DNA of 64,000 nucleotides, from assembly GCA_965279085.1 (NCBI GenBank), contig OZ257149.1:1302001-1366000 (forward strand). The letters run 5' to 3'. The stretch comes from UBA7672 sp965279085. Its GTDB lineage: Bacteria; Pseudomonadota; Alphaproteobacteria; Caulobacterales; Hyphomonadaceae. Numbering within the stretch: position 1 is the first letter of the stretch; each line of letters opens with the position of its first letter. A model generated the notes under the pieces. The model searched no databases. It was not told where the DNA came from and saw nothing but the letters and a program-made list of their open reading frames with translations. The position numbers were made by a program, and so were the translations under genes. Of this stretch, positions 1-8,110 are shown piece by piece.

Positions 1-164
1 TGCCGCTTGGCACGGCCTACACGATCTGGACCGGTATCGGCGCAGTCGGCGCGTTCGTGATCGGCATCGCTGTGCTCGGAGAGGCGGCGACGCCCTTGCG
101 CATCGGATCGGCCGTGCTGATCCTCGCCGGGATCGTCGGGCTGAAGCTGGCGTCGGACGCCTAG
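1..164 (+). CDS. sugE: SMR-family guanidinium/quaternary ammonium exporter, C-terminal part (SugE/Gdx type)
   Basis: The 5' end lies outside the window. Codons read from base 3 and give 53 residues to the TAG at 162-164. The segment has two hydrophobic helices. The first carries GTAYTIWTGIGAVG, the form of the third-helix signature seen in SugE/Gdx guanidinium exporters rather than EmrE, followed by GEAATP and a last helix ending in LKLASDA. The family consists of about 105-residue, four-helix inner-membrane antiporters that work as dual-topology dimers, so this is roughly the last half. The stop codon overlaps the end of the convergent Crp/Fnr gene by four bases. Confidence 0.88.
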   Translation, partial: PLGTAYTIWTGIGAVGAFVIGIAVLGEAATPLRIGSAVLILAGIVGLKLASDA

Positions 165-868
165 CCAAGCTCGTTGCAATAGTAGGTGGCGACGATCGTG
201 TAGCATTCGCACGCTACGCTCTCGAGACCGGCGCGGTCCGATATCGTCAGCCGTCCACGCGCGTATTGGATAAGTCCCGCCTTCTGCAGCGCGCCCGCCG
301 CGATCGTCACCCCGGGCCGCGTGACGCCGAGCATCAGAGAGATCAGCTCGTGCGTCAGGTTGAGCATGTCGCCGTCCGTGCGGTCGTGGACCATCAGCAG
401 CCAGCGCGCGAGGCGCTGCACAACTTCGTGCGCGCCATTGCAGGCGGCGGTCTGCGCCACTTGCGTGTGCAGCGCATTGGCAAAGCCGTTGAGCGCCCGC
501 CGAAGCGGCGGCGATTGCTCGATCATGGCGCGAACCGCCGTCGCTTCCACGCGGAAAGCGACGCCATCGCTCTGCGCCATGATCTCGGATGTCAGCCTGT
601 CTGCGCCCAACGCAGCGTGAACGCCGGCCGCGCCTTCGCGGCCAACATGACCGATCTCGATCCGCCCGCCCTGCTCCAGAGGCGCCAGCAGCGATATGAT
701 GCCCGTCTCGACGAAATAGATCGATTTCGCAGGCTCTCCGGCGCGCTGCAGGACGTCGCCTGACACCATACTCATGCGCTCGAGCGAGCCGCGGAGAACG
801 GTGAAGTCGCCGGCCGGCAGGTCGGCAAGTATCGCGTTTCGTATGTCAGGCTGTCTAGGAATGGGCAT
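161..868 (-). CDS. Crp/Fnr family transcriptional regulator
   Basis: Predicted 235-residue DNA-binding regulator. Residues about 15-125 form a cyclic-nucleotide-binding-like beta roll (GDVLQRAGEPAKSIYFVETG), then a long dimer helix and a winged helix-turn-helix near 165-225 (LGVTRPGVTIAAGALQKAGL, then RGRLTISDRAGLE). There is no N-terminal cysteine cluster, so it is not an oxygen-sensing FNR. This subfamily is common in alphaproteobacteria and usually has no known ligand. The start is uncertain. ATG at 868 has a GGGG seven bases upstream; in-frame ATGs at 883 and 904 would add 5 and 12 residues. The target genes cannot be read from context. Confidence 0.85.
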   Translation of the reverse strand: MPIPRQPDIRNAILADLPAGDFTVLRGSLERMSMVSGDVLQRAGEPAKSIYFVETGIISLLAPLEQGGRIEIGHVGREGAAGVHAALGADRLTSEIMAQSDGVAFRVEATAVRAMIEQSPPLRRALNGFANALHTQVAQTAACNGAHEVVQRLARWLLMVHDRTDGDMLNLTHELISLMLGVTRPGVTIAAGALQKAGLIQYARGRLTISDRAGLESVACECYTIVATYYCNELG

Positions 869-1168
869 GCCTCGGCCCCGCATAACGACGGGGAGCACAC
901 ACATCTCTCTGCCGGACGCCGCCGAAAGGTCGTTGTCCGATACATACGTATATAGGGCGCGTGGCAGCCTGCGGGCGCCCGTCGAGCAGTTGCACGAAAA
1001 GGACCTTCACTAAATCGAGCGCAGCGTGGCGTTCGCACCAGAATTCAGTCGCGGGACCGAATCCCGCCCCCGGCGGGAAAGTGCTGTCATTGCGATGGAA
1101 CTGTCTGTTCGACGCCTTACACAGCGCGCAACGCAGGCGACGCAGTGGCGTAACCGCGCGGCTCGCAG
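869..1168. other. Intergenic region between the Crp/Fnr gene and the receiver gene
   Basis: No convincing coding frame on either strand: the open frames are rich in Arg, Pro and Ser as expected for GC-rich noise. It must hold the promoter of the leftward Crp/Fnr gene. An AT-rich stretch with the palindromic core TACGTA lies near 940-955, but I cannot assign a sigma factor. No tRNA or terminator was seen. Confidence 0.5.
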
Positions 1169-1546
1169 TCACTCGACCGGAAAGGCCGCATCGAGCGCCG
1201 TCGCGAAGGCGCGGGGCGTGAATGGCCTGGACAGAAGCGCGAGGCCTTCAAGCGCTGGATGCGTAATCCACGGCTCGCCATGCAGGCGCACGGAACTCAC
1301 GATCGTGGGCGGCTGCGGCTTGCCGAATCCCCCGATCCGGACAATCCGGAGAAACTGCAACGCGTCGAGCTCACCGAGATCGATCTCCATGATGATGAGG
1401 TCGATGGCGTAGTCAGAGGCGAACCGAAGCGCCGCCCTGCCGTCCCCGGCTTCCACGCTGTCGAAGCCTGATTCGTCAAGAAGAGCTGCAATCTGGTGCC
1501 GCGCTGCCTGGTCGGGATCGACGATCAGCGCGCGCATCAGTTTCAT
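1169..1546 (-). CDS. Stand-alone receiver domain with altered active site (pseudo-receiver)
   Basis: A 125-residue CheY-like fold with no output domain. The acidic pair is present (D10, D12 in IVDPDQAA). The phospho-acceptor Asp position holds Glu (E54 in IIMEIDLGELDAL), and the conserved Lys near the end is Arg (R107 in LSRPFT). The Ser/Thr switch position is still polar (IVSS). Family knowledge says Asp to Glu often mimics the phosphorylated state, so this may act as a constitutive or protein-protein signalling domain rather than a phospho-switch. No histidine kinase lies nearby. Start ATG at 1546, or the ATG three codons later (MRALIV). Confidence 0.83.
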   Translation of the reverse strand: MKLMRALIVDPDQAARHQIAALLDESGFDSVEAGDGRAALRFASDYAIDLIIMEIDLGELDALQFLRIVRIGGFGKPQPPTIVSSVRLHGEPWITHPALEGLALLSRPFTPRAFATALDAAFPVE

Positions 1547-1740
1547 GGCGGCGGCGCAGCCGCGACGCGAAGATCAGTCTTGTCTGGCGTGTTGAGATAC
1601 AGGCGCATTCCCCCACCGCGAGATCAGCTCACGGTTTGGGGAGCGTGGTCGGCGCCGGCGCCTCGGTCTGTTCGAAACCTTACAATGCGGACTGATATTC
1701 GGGCGCCGCAGTGCGGCGATTATGTTCGCGCAAAACGAAA

Positions 1741-1766
1741 CAGGCGGCGGATTGCTCCGCCGCCTG
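1741..1766 (-). terminator. Rho-independent terminator for the DUF992 gene
   Basis: A perfect 11-bp stem (1741-1751 with 1756-1766) and a TTGC loop. On the minus strand it is followed by a T-rich run (TTTCGTTTTG, plus-strand 1731-1740). It lies 22 bases past the stop of the leftward DUF992 gene. Confidence 0.82.
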
Positions 1767-1788
1767 CATCAGCGATCCCTATTGCGGA

Positions 1789-2271
1789 TCAATGCTTCTG
1801 GTAGTCGAGCTCCATCGCGCCGACGGCGGCGGTGATGCTGAGGCCGGTGTTGCCTTCGACACTCAGCGGCTGGAGCGTGACCGACTTGTCGAGGCCGCCG
1901 ATCATCACGTTGAGGTTGCCGCCGACAACGGCCGTCGCGCCAGCTGTGGCGCCGGCGTATTTGCCTTCGAGCGCATCAGGCTGCATGTCGCTCGACGGCG
2001 CGATCACCGTCCAGATCAGCACGCCCGCATTTGTGTAGCCGATATCGACCCCCAGCTTCGTGATGTCGCCCGTGTAGTGCGAGACCTGGTTCGTCGTCGC
2101 CGACTTGAACACGCAGCTCAGATCCTTCTGGGAGCCGAGCACATAGCCCCACCCTGCTTCGACATCGCAGGTGAGCGTGCCTACCTTCACGCCAGCCGCA
2201 TGAGCCGGCGCCGTGGCCATCATCGCTGCGCCAAGCGCGGCAGCGATCGTTGCAATCTTCTTCATCGGCAT
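1789..2271 (-). CDS. Secreted DUF992 protein
   Basis: A 160-residue protein with a Sec signal peptide (MPMKKIATIAAALGAAM, cut after AHA), then the DUF992 pattern: GTLTCDVEAGWGYVLGSQKD, SCVF, HYTGDITKLGVDIGYT, IWTVIAP, and a glycine-rich half with YAGATAGATA and VGGNLNVM. Two Cys (TCDV and SCVF) probably form a disulfide. Its function is unknown; the family is typical of alphaproteobacterial periplasm or surface. ATG at 2271 is chosen because AAGGAG lies six bases upstream; an in-frame upstream extension lacks that site. An EcfG-like promoter candidate precedes it and a clear terminator follows, so it is a single-gene unit. Confidence 0.86.
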   Translation of the reverse strand: MPMKKIATIAAALGAAMMATAPAHAAGVKVGTLTCDVEAGWGYVLGSQKDLSCVFKSATTNQVSHYTGDITKLGVDIGYTNAGVLIWTVIAPSSDMQPDALEGKYAGATAGATAVVGGNLNVMIGGLDKSVTLQPLSVEGNTGLSITAAVGAMELDYQKH

Positions 2272-2363
2272 CTTGCACTCCTTGCTATCCCGCATCCGCG
2301 CACGCGAATGCTTTCGAGAAACTGGCCCGGACCTGCCGACAGGTCTCAACCGCTCGGGGAGGC

Positions 2364-2389
2364 AACGTGCGTTAAGCAGAAGCCGTTCC
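2364..2389 (-). promoter_or_regulatory. Candidate EcfG-type (general stress) promoter for the DUF992 gene
   Basis: On the minus strand GGAAC (plus 2385-2389) is followed after exactly 17 bases by CGTT (plus 2364-2367), the consensus of alphaproteobacterial EcfG/SigT promoters. Transcription would start near 2356, about 85 bases before the DUF992 start. A nine-base match with flexible spacing can occur by chance once or twice in a window this size, so orientation and position are the main support. Confidence 0.45.
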
Positions 2390-2466
2390 GTTCATGAGCG
2401 CATGGTAACGAGTTCCGCCCACGGACTAAGACGGGAACGGATTGAGGCCGCAAAGAGGCGCCTCAT

Positions 2467-3183
2467 TCAGGACGGAAGCGCGCGCAATACGTATTCGATC
2501 TTCGAACCCTCCGCGGTGAAAGCGCATTTCACCCAGCGGCCCTGTGCGTCGTACCAGAAGCTAGCATCGATCTCGCTATCGACATCGTACCGGCGCGCCT
2601 GCACCGACCCGCCCTTGATCTTCACCGTCTCGATGCCGCGATCCTTCACCGTGATCGGCAGCATCTCGCCGGTCTCGGTGGAGAACATCTTCGACTGCTT
2701 CATCTCGTCCTCGTTCCAGTGCGTGGACGGAATGACGATGCCGGGCACGACGCCCTTGAACTTCTCGCCCTCAACCTTCAGCCCGCCTTCCGCGGGCTGC
2801 GCCTTCAGCGTCTTCCACCTGCCTTCGTTCTTGGTCCGCGACCCGACCCAGGTCAGCTTGCCGCCGAGATAGCGTTCGGTGACGTCATGCACGTAGTGGA
2901 AGAAGTTGATCGGTCCGAGATCGACGCGCAGCTCGACATCGGTTTCCACCGTCAGCGAGGCGCCCGAGCGCTTGAAGGCGAGGACGTGCGTGCCGAAAGC
3001 CCCGCCATCGCGCAGCACATCGAACGCGATGCGGTCGCCGTCGGAGGGTTGCCAGGTCTGGGCCGACGCCGGCGCCGCGAGCAGCACGAGCGCCGCGATC
3101 GGCATGGCCAGCCGCGCGAGCCATCCCTGCCCCTGTTCCCGAGAGCCGCAAGACGCATCAGCCAGCCTCATTCCCAGCCTCAT
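2467..3183 (-). CDS. Secreted DUF6134-like protein
   Basis: A 238-residue protein. ATG at 3183 is favoured because AAGGA sits six bases upstream; a 22-residue upstream extension has no such site. A signal peptide (hydrophobic run MPIAALVLLAAPASA) is followed by a beta-rich domain with DRIAFDVLRDGGAFGTHVL, DLGPINFFHYVHDVTERY, IPSTHWN and ASFWYDAQGRWVKCAF, the layout I associate with DUF6134 periplasmic proteins of unknown role. Related proteins are thought to be lipocalin/YceI-like barrels, but that is inference. It lies in the same direction as the DUF992 gene but 195 bases upstream of it, so it is probably transcribed separately. Confidence 0.78.
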   Translation of the reverse strand: MRLGMRLADASCGSREQGQGWLARLAMPIAALVLLAAPASAQTWQPSDGDRIAFDVLRDGGAFGTHVLAFKRSGASLTVETDVELRVDLGPINFFHYVHDVTERYLGGKLTWVGSRTKNEGRWKTLKAQPAEGGLKVEGEKFKGVVPGIVIPSTHWNEDEMKQSKMFSTETGEMLPITVKDRGIETVKIKGGSVQARRYDVDSEIDASFWYDAQGRWVKCAFTAEGSKIEYVLRALPS

Positions 3184-3322
3184 CCGATGTCCTTTCGCGT
3201 GTTCCTTCGCGATACGCCGGGCAAATCCCTCCGGATCATGGGGCTTCAAGGTTGATCGGCAGCCTCAATCTCCCTAGGTCATAGGCGCGAACCCCGGGCG
3301 ACGGCCGGGCATAGGGGCTTTC

Positions 3323-4327
3323 ATGCGGACACACGGCAACGTCATCGAAGCGATCGGCCGGACCCCGCTGATCAAGCTGCGGAAAGCTTCCGAGCTGACG
3401 GGCGCGAACATCTACGGCAAGGCGGAGTTCCTGAACCCCGGCCAGTCGGTGAAGGACCGCGCCGCACTGGGCATGATCCGCGACGCCGAAAAGTCCGGCC
3501 GGCTGAAGCCCGGCGGCGTGATCGTCGAGGGAACCGCCGGAAACACGGGCATTGGCCTTGCCGTCGTGGGCAACGCGCTGGGCTATCGCACCGTCATCGT
3601 GATGCCGCGCACGCAGAGCCAGGAGAAGAAGGACGCTGTCCGCTCCCTCGGCGCGAAACTGGTCGAGGTGGACGCGGTCCCCTACGCCAACCCGAACCAT
3701 TACGTGAAGTATTCCCAGCGCCTCGCGGAAGAGATGGCGAAAATGGAACCGCTGGGCGCGATCTGGGCCAACCAGTTCGACAACGTCGCCAACCGCAATG
3801 CGCACTATGAAACGACGGGCCCGGAGATCTGGGAACAGACCGGCGGCAAGCTGGACGGCTTCATCTGCTCGGTCGGTTCCGGCGGCACGCTTGGCGGCGT
3901 CTCGCTGGCGCTGAAGGAACGCAGCAAGAAGGTACAGATCGGCCTCGCCGATCCGGGCGGCGCTTCCCTCTTCTCTTATTACAAGAGCGGTGAACTGAAG
4001 GCCGAGGGTACTTCGATCACCGAAGGCATCGGCCAGTCGCGCATCACCGCGAACCTGCAGGATGTCGTGGTCGACGACGCCTGGCGGATCGACGACGCGG
4101 ATGCGCTGCGTGTGCTGTTCGACCTTACACGGAATGAGGGCATGTGCCTGGGCGGATCGTCCGGTATCAACGTCGCCGGGGCCATGGCGCTGGCGCGGAA
4201 GCTCGGGCCGGGCTCCACGGTGGTCACCATTCTCTGCGACTACGGCAACCGCTACCTGTCGAAACTCTACAACGGCGCTTTCCTCAAGGAGAAAGGCCTG
4301 CCGGTTCCTGATTGGTATGAAAGCTAG
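3323..4327 (+). CDS. cysK: Cysteine synthase A (O-acetylserine sulfhydrylase)
   Basis: A 334-residue PLP enzyme that makes L-cysteine from O-acetylserine and sulfide in the cytoplasm. The PLP lysine is K44 in SVKDRAA. The substrate loop is EGTAGNTGIGLA, the phosphate-binding loop is GSGGTLGG, and the C-terminal part has LGGSSGINVAGA. The EGTAGNTG form (Ala in place of Ser in the loop) and the long C-terminus YNGAFLKEKGLPVPDW are typical of an alphaproteobacterial subgroup. It stands alone, with the next gene convergent three bases after its stop. sseA and metC lie 1.7 kb downstream, so sulfur amino-acid genes are loosely grouped. Confidence 0.93.
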   Translation: MRTHGNVIEAIGRTPLIKLRKASELTGANIYGKAEFLNPGQSVKDRAALGMIRDAEKSGRLKPGGVIVEGTAGNTGIGLAVVGNALGYRTVIVMPRTQSQEKKDAVRSLGAKLVEVDAVPYANPNHYVKYSQRLAEEMAKMEPLGAIWANQFDNVANRNAHYETTGPEIWEQTGGKLDGFICSVGSGGTLGGVSLALKERSKKVQIGLADPGGASLFSYYKSGELKAEGTSITEGIGQSRITANLQDVVVDDAWRIDDADALRVLFDLTRNEGMCLGGSSGINVAGAMALARKLGPGSTVVTILCDYGNRYLSKLYNGAFLKEKGLPVPDWYES

Positions 4328-4330
4328 GGC

Positions 4331-4558
4331 CTAGCCGAGCAGGCGCGTCGCCAGATAGCCGATGCCGGCCCAGAACGCGCCGCAGAACACCACGACCGCG
4401 ACCGTGACTTTCCAGGCTGGCCAGCGCGGCTCGTCCGCATACGGATCGGGATAACCGAAGTCGAGATCGCCATGGACCGGCTTGCGCGACAGATACAATC
4501 CATCGGTCTCGCTGACGCGAGCCACGGGGGCTGTCCAGGCTTTGCGGTCGATGGTCAA
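4331..4558 (-). CDS. Small single-pass membrane protein, unknown
   Basis: A 75-residue protein with a polar N-terminal half containing several aromatic and Pro residues (GYPDPYADEPRWPAW), then one C-terminal transmembrane helix (VTVAVVVFCGAFWAGIGYLA). This suggests a tail-anchored inner-membrane protein. I place the start at TTG 4558, because GGAGG lies just upstream (plus 4563-4567); an ATG at 4585 would add nine residues but has no ribosome-binding site. I do not recognise a family. It is convergent with cysK, with three bases between the stops. Confidence 0.6.
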   Translation of the reverse strand: MTIDRKAWTAPVARVSETDGLYLSRKPVHGDLDFGYPDPYADEPRWPAWKVTVAVVVFCGAFWAGIGYLATRLLG

Positions 4559-4782
4559 TCTGCCTCCGGGCGGTATGGCGGGCACAGGGTTCGTGCTGCT
4601 AGCGTAACAACCGAGTCTTCTCCCGGCCCACTTAACAATCCTTCAACCGGGAAGATGCCGCGGGCTTTTGTGACAGGAAGTTTATGTCACGCAGCCGCAT
4701 GGATCGTTCCGGCCTGTGAATAGAATGGCGGCAAGCGCGCGGGGTTCCGCGCGTCTGATCCGTGCTTGTATGTGCTAGTGGA

Positions 4783-5475
4783 CTAGTAGGCGCCGCGAGC
4801 TAGCAGAACGGCCGGAATCGCCCAGAACAGAATCCTGAGATCCTGCCAGATCGACCAGGTCTTCACGTACTGGACGTCGTACGACACGCGCTCCGCATAG
4901 GTGAGCCTGTTACGGCCCTTGACCTGCCACAGGCCGAGCACGCCGGGGCGCACCGCCACGTAGTAGGGATAGTCGGCCCCGTACCGGTGAATCTCGGCAG
5001 ACGTGACCGGGCGCGGTCCGATGACGGACATCTCGCCGCGAATGATGTTGAGGAGCTGCGGAAGCTCGTCCAGGCTGCTCTTGCGCAGGAAGCTGCCGAT
5101 CAGCGTCACGCGCGGATCCTTCCGAAGCTTCTGGAATTCAGCCCATTCCGCTGCCGCAGTCGGGTCCGTCGCGAGCAGGTTTTCAAGGCGTTCCGCCGCA
5201 TCCAGCGGCATCGTGCGGAATTTGTACACGGTAAACATGCGGCCATCGCGGCCGACACGCAGCTGGCTGAACACCGCCGGGCCTGGGTCGAAGACCTTGA
5301 GCAGGGCATAGATAACGATCAGCAGGGGAGATGCCAGCACGAGCACTGTGATCGCGAGGATCAGGTCCATCACGCGCTTCAGGATGCTGGTGTAAACACG
5401 ATTGACCTGACCCGCTGGCGGATTACCGGCCCAGGCCCCAAACCGGTCGGCCTCTACGCCGCTACCATTCTTCAT
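4783..5475 (-). CDS. Initiating sugar transferase (undecaprenyl-phosphate glycosyl-1-phosphate transferase)
   Basis: A 230-residue bacterial sugar transferase (PF02397 type, like ExoY/PssA). It has one membrane helix near residues 35-58 (KRVMDLILAITVLVLASPLL), then the catalytic segment: GPAVFSQLRVGRDGRMFTVYKFRTM, LRKSSLDELPQLLNIIRGEM, SVIGPRPV, and the C-terminal VRPGVLGLWQVKGRNRLTYAERV. It should transfer the first sugar-1-phosphate to undecaprenyl phosphate to start exopolysaccharide repeat-unit assembly. The short form lacks the extra N-terminal membrane helices of WbaP. GTG codons at 5484 and 5481 are alternative starts. It belongs with the exopolysaccharide genes from 8.1 kb, but the sseA-metC pair now separates them. 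Confidence 0.9.
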   Translation of the reverse strand: MKNGSGVEADRFGAWAGNPPAGQVNRVYTSILKRVMDLILAITVLVLASPLLIVIYALLKVFDPGPAVFSQLRVGRDGRMFTVYKFRTMPLDAAERLENLLATDPTAAAEWAEFQKLRKDPRVTLIGSFLRKSSLDELPQLLNIIRGEMSVIGPRPVTSAEIHRYGADYPYYVAVRPGVLGLWQVKGRNRLTYAERVSYDVQYVKTWSIWQDLRILFWAIPAVLLARGAY

Positions 5476-5484
5476 AGCCACCAC

Positions 5485-5998
5485 TACCCTCGCTCGGCCT
5501 CAGCCGAGCCCCAGCACGCAATACCCGGACCAGCGATGCTGGTCGGCGCTTACACCCAAACCCTTCCTCCTAGGGTCGGCTATTGAGGTCTGTTGTTGCC
5601 CGGACTGCCTGTTTCATCCCCAAACAGGCGAGTTGTCCGGCCAAACTTCCCCGAATCAGGGAAGTAACAGCCTGTTAACGAACAGAACTCCGATATTGCA
5701 GCGCAAACAATAGGCTTCGCCCAGTGGGCGAGTACCTTACCGCCCTTACATTGATGGGGTATTGGACTAGTCGCCTGTCGCATTTTTGAACACATCAGGC
5801 AGGCGATTGTTGCGCCGCACAAACGACTTCCAGGCGACTTGTGGCGCCCAAAAGTGCGCTAACCTGTCACTGATCGGCTGACCCGTTTGGCGTTATGCGG
5901 GGCTGGGGAAAACTAATGGCGCCATTCCCTTGCCGCGTCCCGCAGCTGTGGCTACCCAGACCGCCTGACAATCCTCAAGCCAACGGAGTCGGCGCCAG
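5485..5998. promoter_or_regulatory. Repeat- and hairpin-rich regulatory region between the sugar transferase and sseA
   Basis: 514 bases without a plausible gene. Four copies of CAGGCGA or its complement occur: 5625-5631, 5771-5777 (reverse), 5800-5806 and 5831-5837; three are followed by TTGT within one base. A nested hairpin has an inner 8-bp stem at 5607-5614/5622-5629 and an outer 6-bp stem at 5600-5605/5635-5640. A second hairpin lies at 5646-5651/5659-5664. GTAA-N7-TTAAC at 5664-5679 is one base off the CtrA box. The layout suggests binding sites controlling the leftward sugar transferase gene, the rightward sseA gene, or both. Confidence 0.55.
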
Positions 5999-6862
5999 AT
6001 GGTCGCCCATTTCACGCCGGAGAAGCCAATCGTCTCCGCCGAGTGGCTGAGAGCTCACCTGACCGCTCCCGACATACGCGTGCTCGACTGCACCTACTTC
6101 ATGCCGGGTTCTCCACAGACCGGCCGGCAGGCTTATGAAGCGCACCACATTCCGGGCGCCCGATTCTTCGACATCGACGACATTGCCGACACCGACAGCT
6201 CCCTGCCCCACATGCTGCCGCCGCCAGAGAAGTTCTCCTCGCGCGTCCGCAAGCTGGGTCTTGGCGATGGGCATCGAGTGATCTGCTACGACCAGAACGG
6301 CTTCATGGCTGCGGCGCGCGTTTGGTGGATGTTCCGCTCGATGGGCCATGGCGATGTCGCCGTGCTCGATGGCGGCTTCGATGCGTGGCGTGCTGCTGGC
6401 GGCGCCGTTGAAGATCTTCCGCCGCACTTCCAGGCCGACCGGCATTTCACTGTCCGTCCGCGCCGCGATCTGGTGAAGGACATCGACCAGGTGAAGGCCG
6501 CGCTCTCAGGCGGCTCGGCACAGATTGTCGATGCACGCTCGGCTCCGCGGTTTCGCGGCGAAATGGAAGAGCCCCGTCCCGGCCTGCGCAAGGGGCACAT
6601 GCCTGGCTCGATCAACGTTCACTATGCATCGATCATCGCACGCGATGGAAAGCTGAAATCCGACGCCGAGCTGAAGGCTGCGTTCGCGGAGGCCGGCGTC
6701 GATCTCGGGAAGCCGATCATCAATTCGTGCGGCTCGGGCGTGACGGCCGCGATCCTGGCTCTGGCGCAATCGATTGCCGGACATGACGACGGCGCCGTCT
6801 ATGACGGCTCGTGGAGCGAATGGGGTCTGCCGTCGAGCGGCGGCCAGGTCGAGACAGGCTGA
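5999..6862 (+). CDS. sseA: 3-mercaptopyruvate sulfurtransferase
   Basis: A 287-residue protein with two rhodanese domains (about 8-140 and 165-280). The catalytic Cys is C244 in the loop CGSGVTA, the mercaptopyruvate-type loop; thiosulfate sulfurtransferases have CRKGVT. Substrate-binding Arg residues are retained in DARSAPRFRGEMEEPRPGLRKGHMPG. It transfers sulfur from 3-mercaptopyruvate to thiol or cyanide acceptors in the cytoplasm. GGAG lies ten bases before the ATG. metC follows after three bases in the same direction, so the two form an operon for cysteine/methionine sulfur turnover. Confidence 0.93.
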   Translation: MVAHFTPEKPIVSAEWLRAHLTAPDIRVLDCTYFMPGSPQTGRQAYEAHHIPGARFFDIDDIADTDSSLPHMLPPPEKFSSRVRKLGLGDGHRVICYDQNGFMAAARVWWMFRSMGHGDVAVLDGGFDAWRAAGGAVEDLPPHFQADRHFTVRPRRDLVKDIDQVKAALSGGSAQIVDARSAPRFRGEMEEPRPGLRKGHMPGSINVHYASIIARDGKLKSDAELKAAFAEAGVDLGKPIINSCGSGVTAAILALAQSIAGHDDGAVYDGSWSEWGLPSSGGQVETG

Positions 6863-6865
6863 TCA

Positions 6866-8047
6866 ATGGGCTCGGGCGCCGGCAAGGATGGCAAGGGCAA
6901 GCGCAAACTCGGCACCCGCCTCACGCATGCCGCCCGCGATCGCAAGCTCACACAAGGCGGCGTAAATCCTGTCGTCCAGCGCGCGTCGACCGTAATCGTC
7001 GAAAGCGCGTCCAAGCTGTTCGAGCCCGGCGGCTGGACCTATGGCCGCCACGGCACGGCGACGCACGAAGCGCTGAAACAGGCGCTGGTCGAGATCGAAG
7101 GCGCGGAGCATTGCGCGCTTGTGGCGTCTGGGCTTCTCGCCTGCACCGTGCCGTTCATCGCCTTCGCCGAAGCCGGCGCGCACGTGCTGGTCGGCGACAA
7201 TGTCTACGGCCCCACGCGCCGTTGGTGCGATCGCACGATGAGCCGGTGGGGCTGTGAAACCGAGTATTTCGATCCCACCATCGGCGCGGGCATCGAGAAG
7301 CTGATCCGGCCGACGACCAAGATGATCTTCGTCGAAAGCCCCGGCTCCATGACATTCGAAGTCGCCGATGCTCCTGCAATCGCAGCGGTCGCGAAGCCGA
7401 AGCAGATCGTCACGGTGATGGACAACACCTGGAGCGGAGGGGTTTTCTACAAGCCGCTGAAGCTGGGGTTCGACATCTCCGTGCAGGCCAACACCAAATA
7501 TGTCAGCGGCGGCGCGGATGCGATCAACGGCGCGATCTTCACGGACAACGACGCGCTGCTCTCGCGCCTGAAAGACACAATCGCCGATCTCGGTATCAAC
7601 GTCTCGCCGGACGATGCCTATGCGGTTCTGCGCGGCGCGCGCTCGCTGGAATTGCGGATGGAGAAGCACCAGGCATCTGCACTGGACGTGGCGCGCTGGC
7701 TGAAGACGCATCCGTCCGTGCAGCGCGTTCTTCATCCAGCACTTGAAGATGATCCGGGTCACGCCTTGTGGAAGCGCGACTTCACTGGGTCGTCCGGCCT
7801 GTTCGGCATCGTGCTGAAGAACGTGCCCACAAAACATGTTCACGCCTTCCTCGATACGCTGGAACTATTCGGACTCGGCTTCTCCTATGGCGGCTTTGAA
7901 AGTCTCGCCATCCACTGCGACCCGCAGCTGAAGCGCACCGCGGTCAAGCCTGCCTATGGCGGCCCGCTCATCCGTCTGTCGGTCGGCCTCGAAGACCCGG
8001 CCGATCTCATCGCCGATCTCGACCAGGCGCTCGCGAAGCTCGGCTGA
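6866..8047 (+). CDS. metC: Cystathionine beta-lyase
   Basis: A 393-residue Cys/Met-metabolism PLP enzyme. The PLP lysine is K211 in NTKYVSGG; other family motifs are YGRHGTATHEALKQAL (phosphate-binding YGR), the DNTWSGG aspartate and the C-terminal RLSVGLEDPADL. NTKY followed by SGG-ADAINGA fits cystathionine beta-lyase, which splits cystathionine into homocysteine, pyruvate and ammonia; gamma-synthase is less likely. The N-terminus is Lys/Gly rich (KDGKGKRK). It is coupled to sseA. A weak hairpin follows and the tyrosine kinase gene converges on it. Confidence 0.92.
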   Translation: MGSGAGKDGKGKRKLGTRLTHAARDRKLTQGGVNPVVQRASTVIVESASKLFEPGGWTYGRHGTATHEALKQALVEIEGAEHCALVASGLLACTVPFIAFAEAGAHVLVGDNVYGPTRRWCDRTMSRWGCETEYFDPTIGAGIEKLIRPTTKMIFVESPGSMTFEVADAPAIAAVAKPKQIVTVMDNTWSGGVFYKPLKLGFDISVQANTKYVSGGADAINGAIFTDNDALLSRLKDTIADLGINVSPDDAYAVLRGARSLELRMEKHQASALDVARWLKTHPSVQRVLHPALEDDPGHALWKRDFTGSSGLFGIVLKNVPTKHVHAFLDTLELFGLGFSYGGFESLAIHCDPQLKRTAVKPAYGGPLIRLSVGLEDPADLIADLDQALAKLG

Positions 8048-8061
8048 AAATGAAGGACGCC

Positions 8062-8079
8062 CCGTACCTCGCGGTACGG
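8062..8079. terminator. Weak bidirectional hairpin between metC and the tyrosine kinase gene
   Basis: A 7-bp stem (8062-8068 with 8073-8079) and a TCGC loop in the 63-base convergent gap. No proper T-run follows on the plus strand; the minus strand has only CATTTTC some 15 bases later. It may be a terminator or just a GC-rich palindrome. Confidence 0.35.
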
Positions 8080-8110
8080 AGCGCCCCATGCCCCCCGGCA
8101 CCTAGTATTG

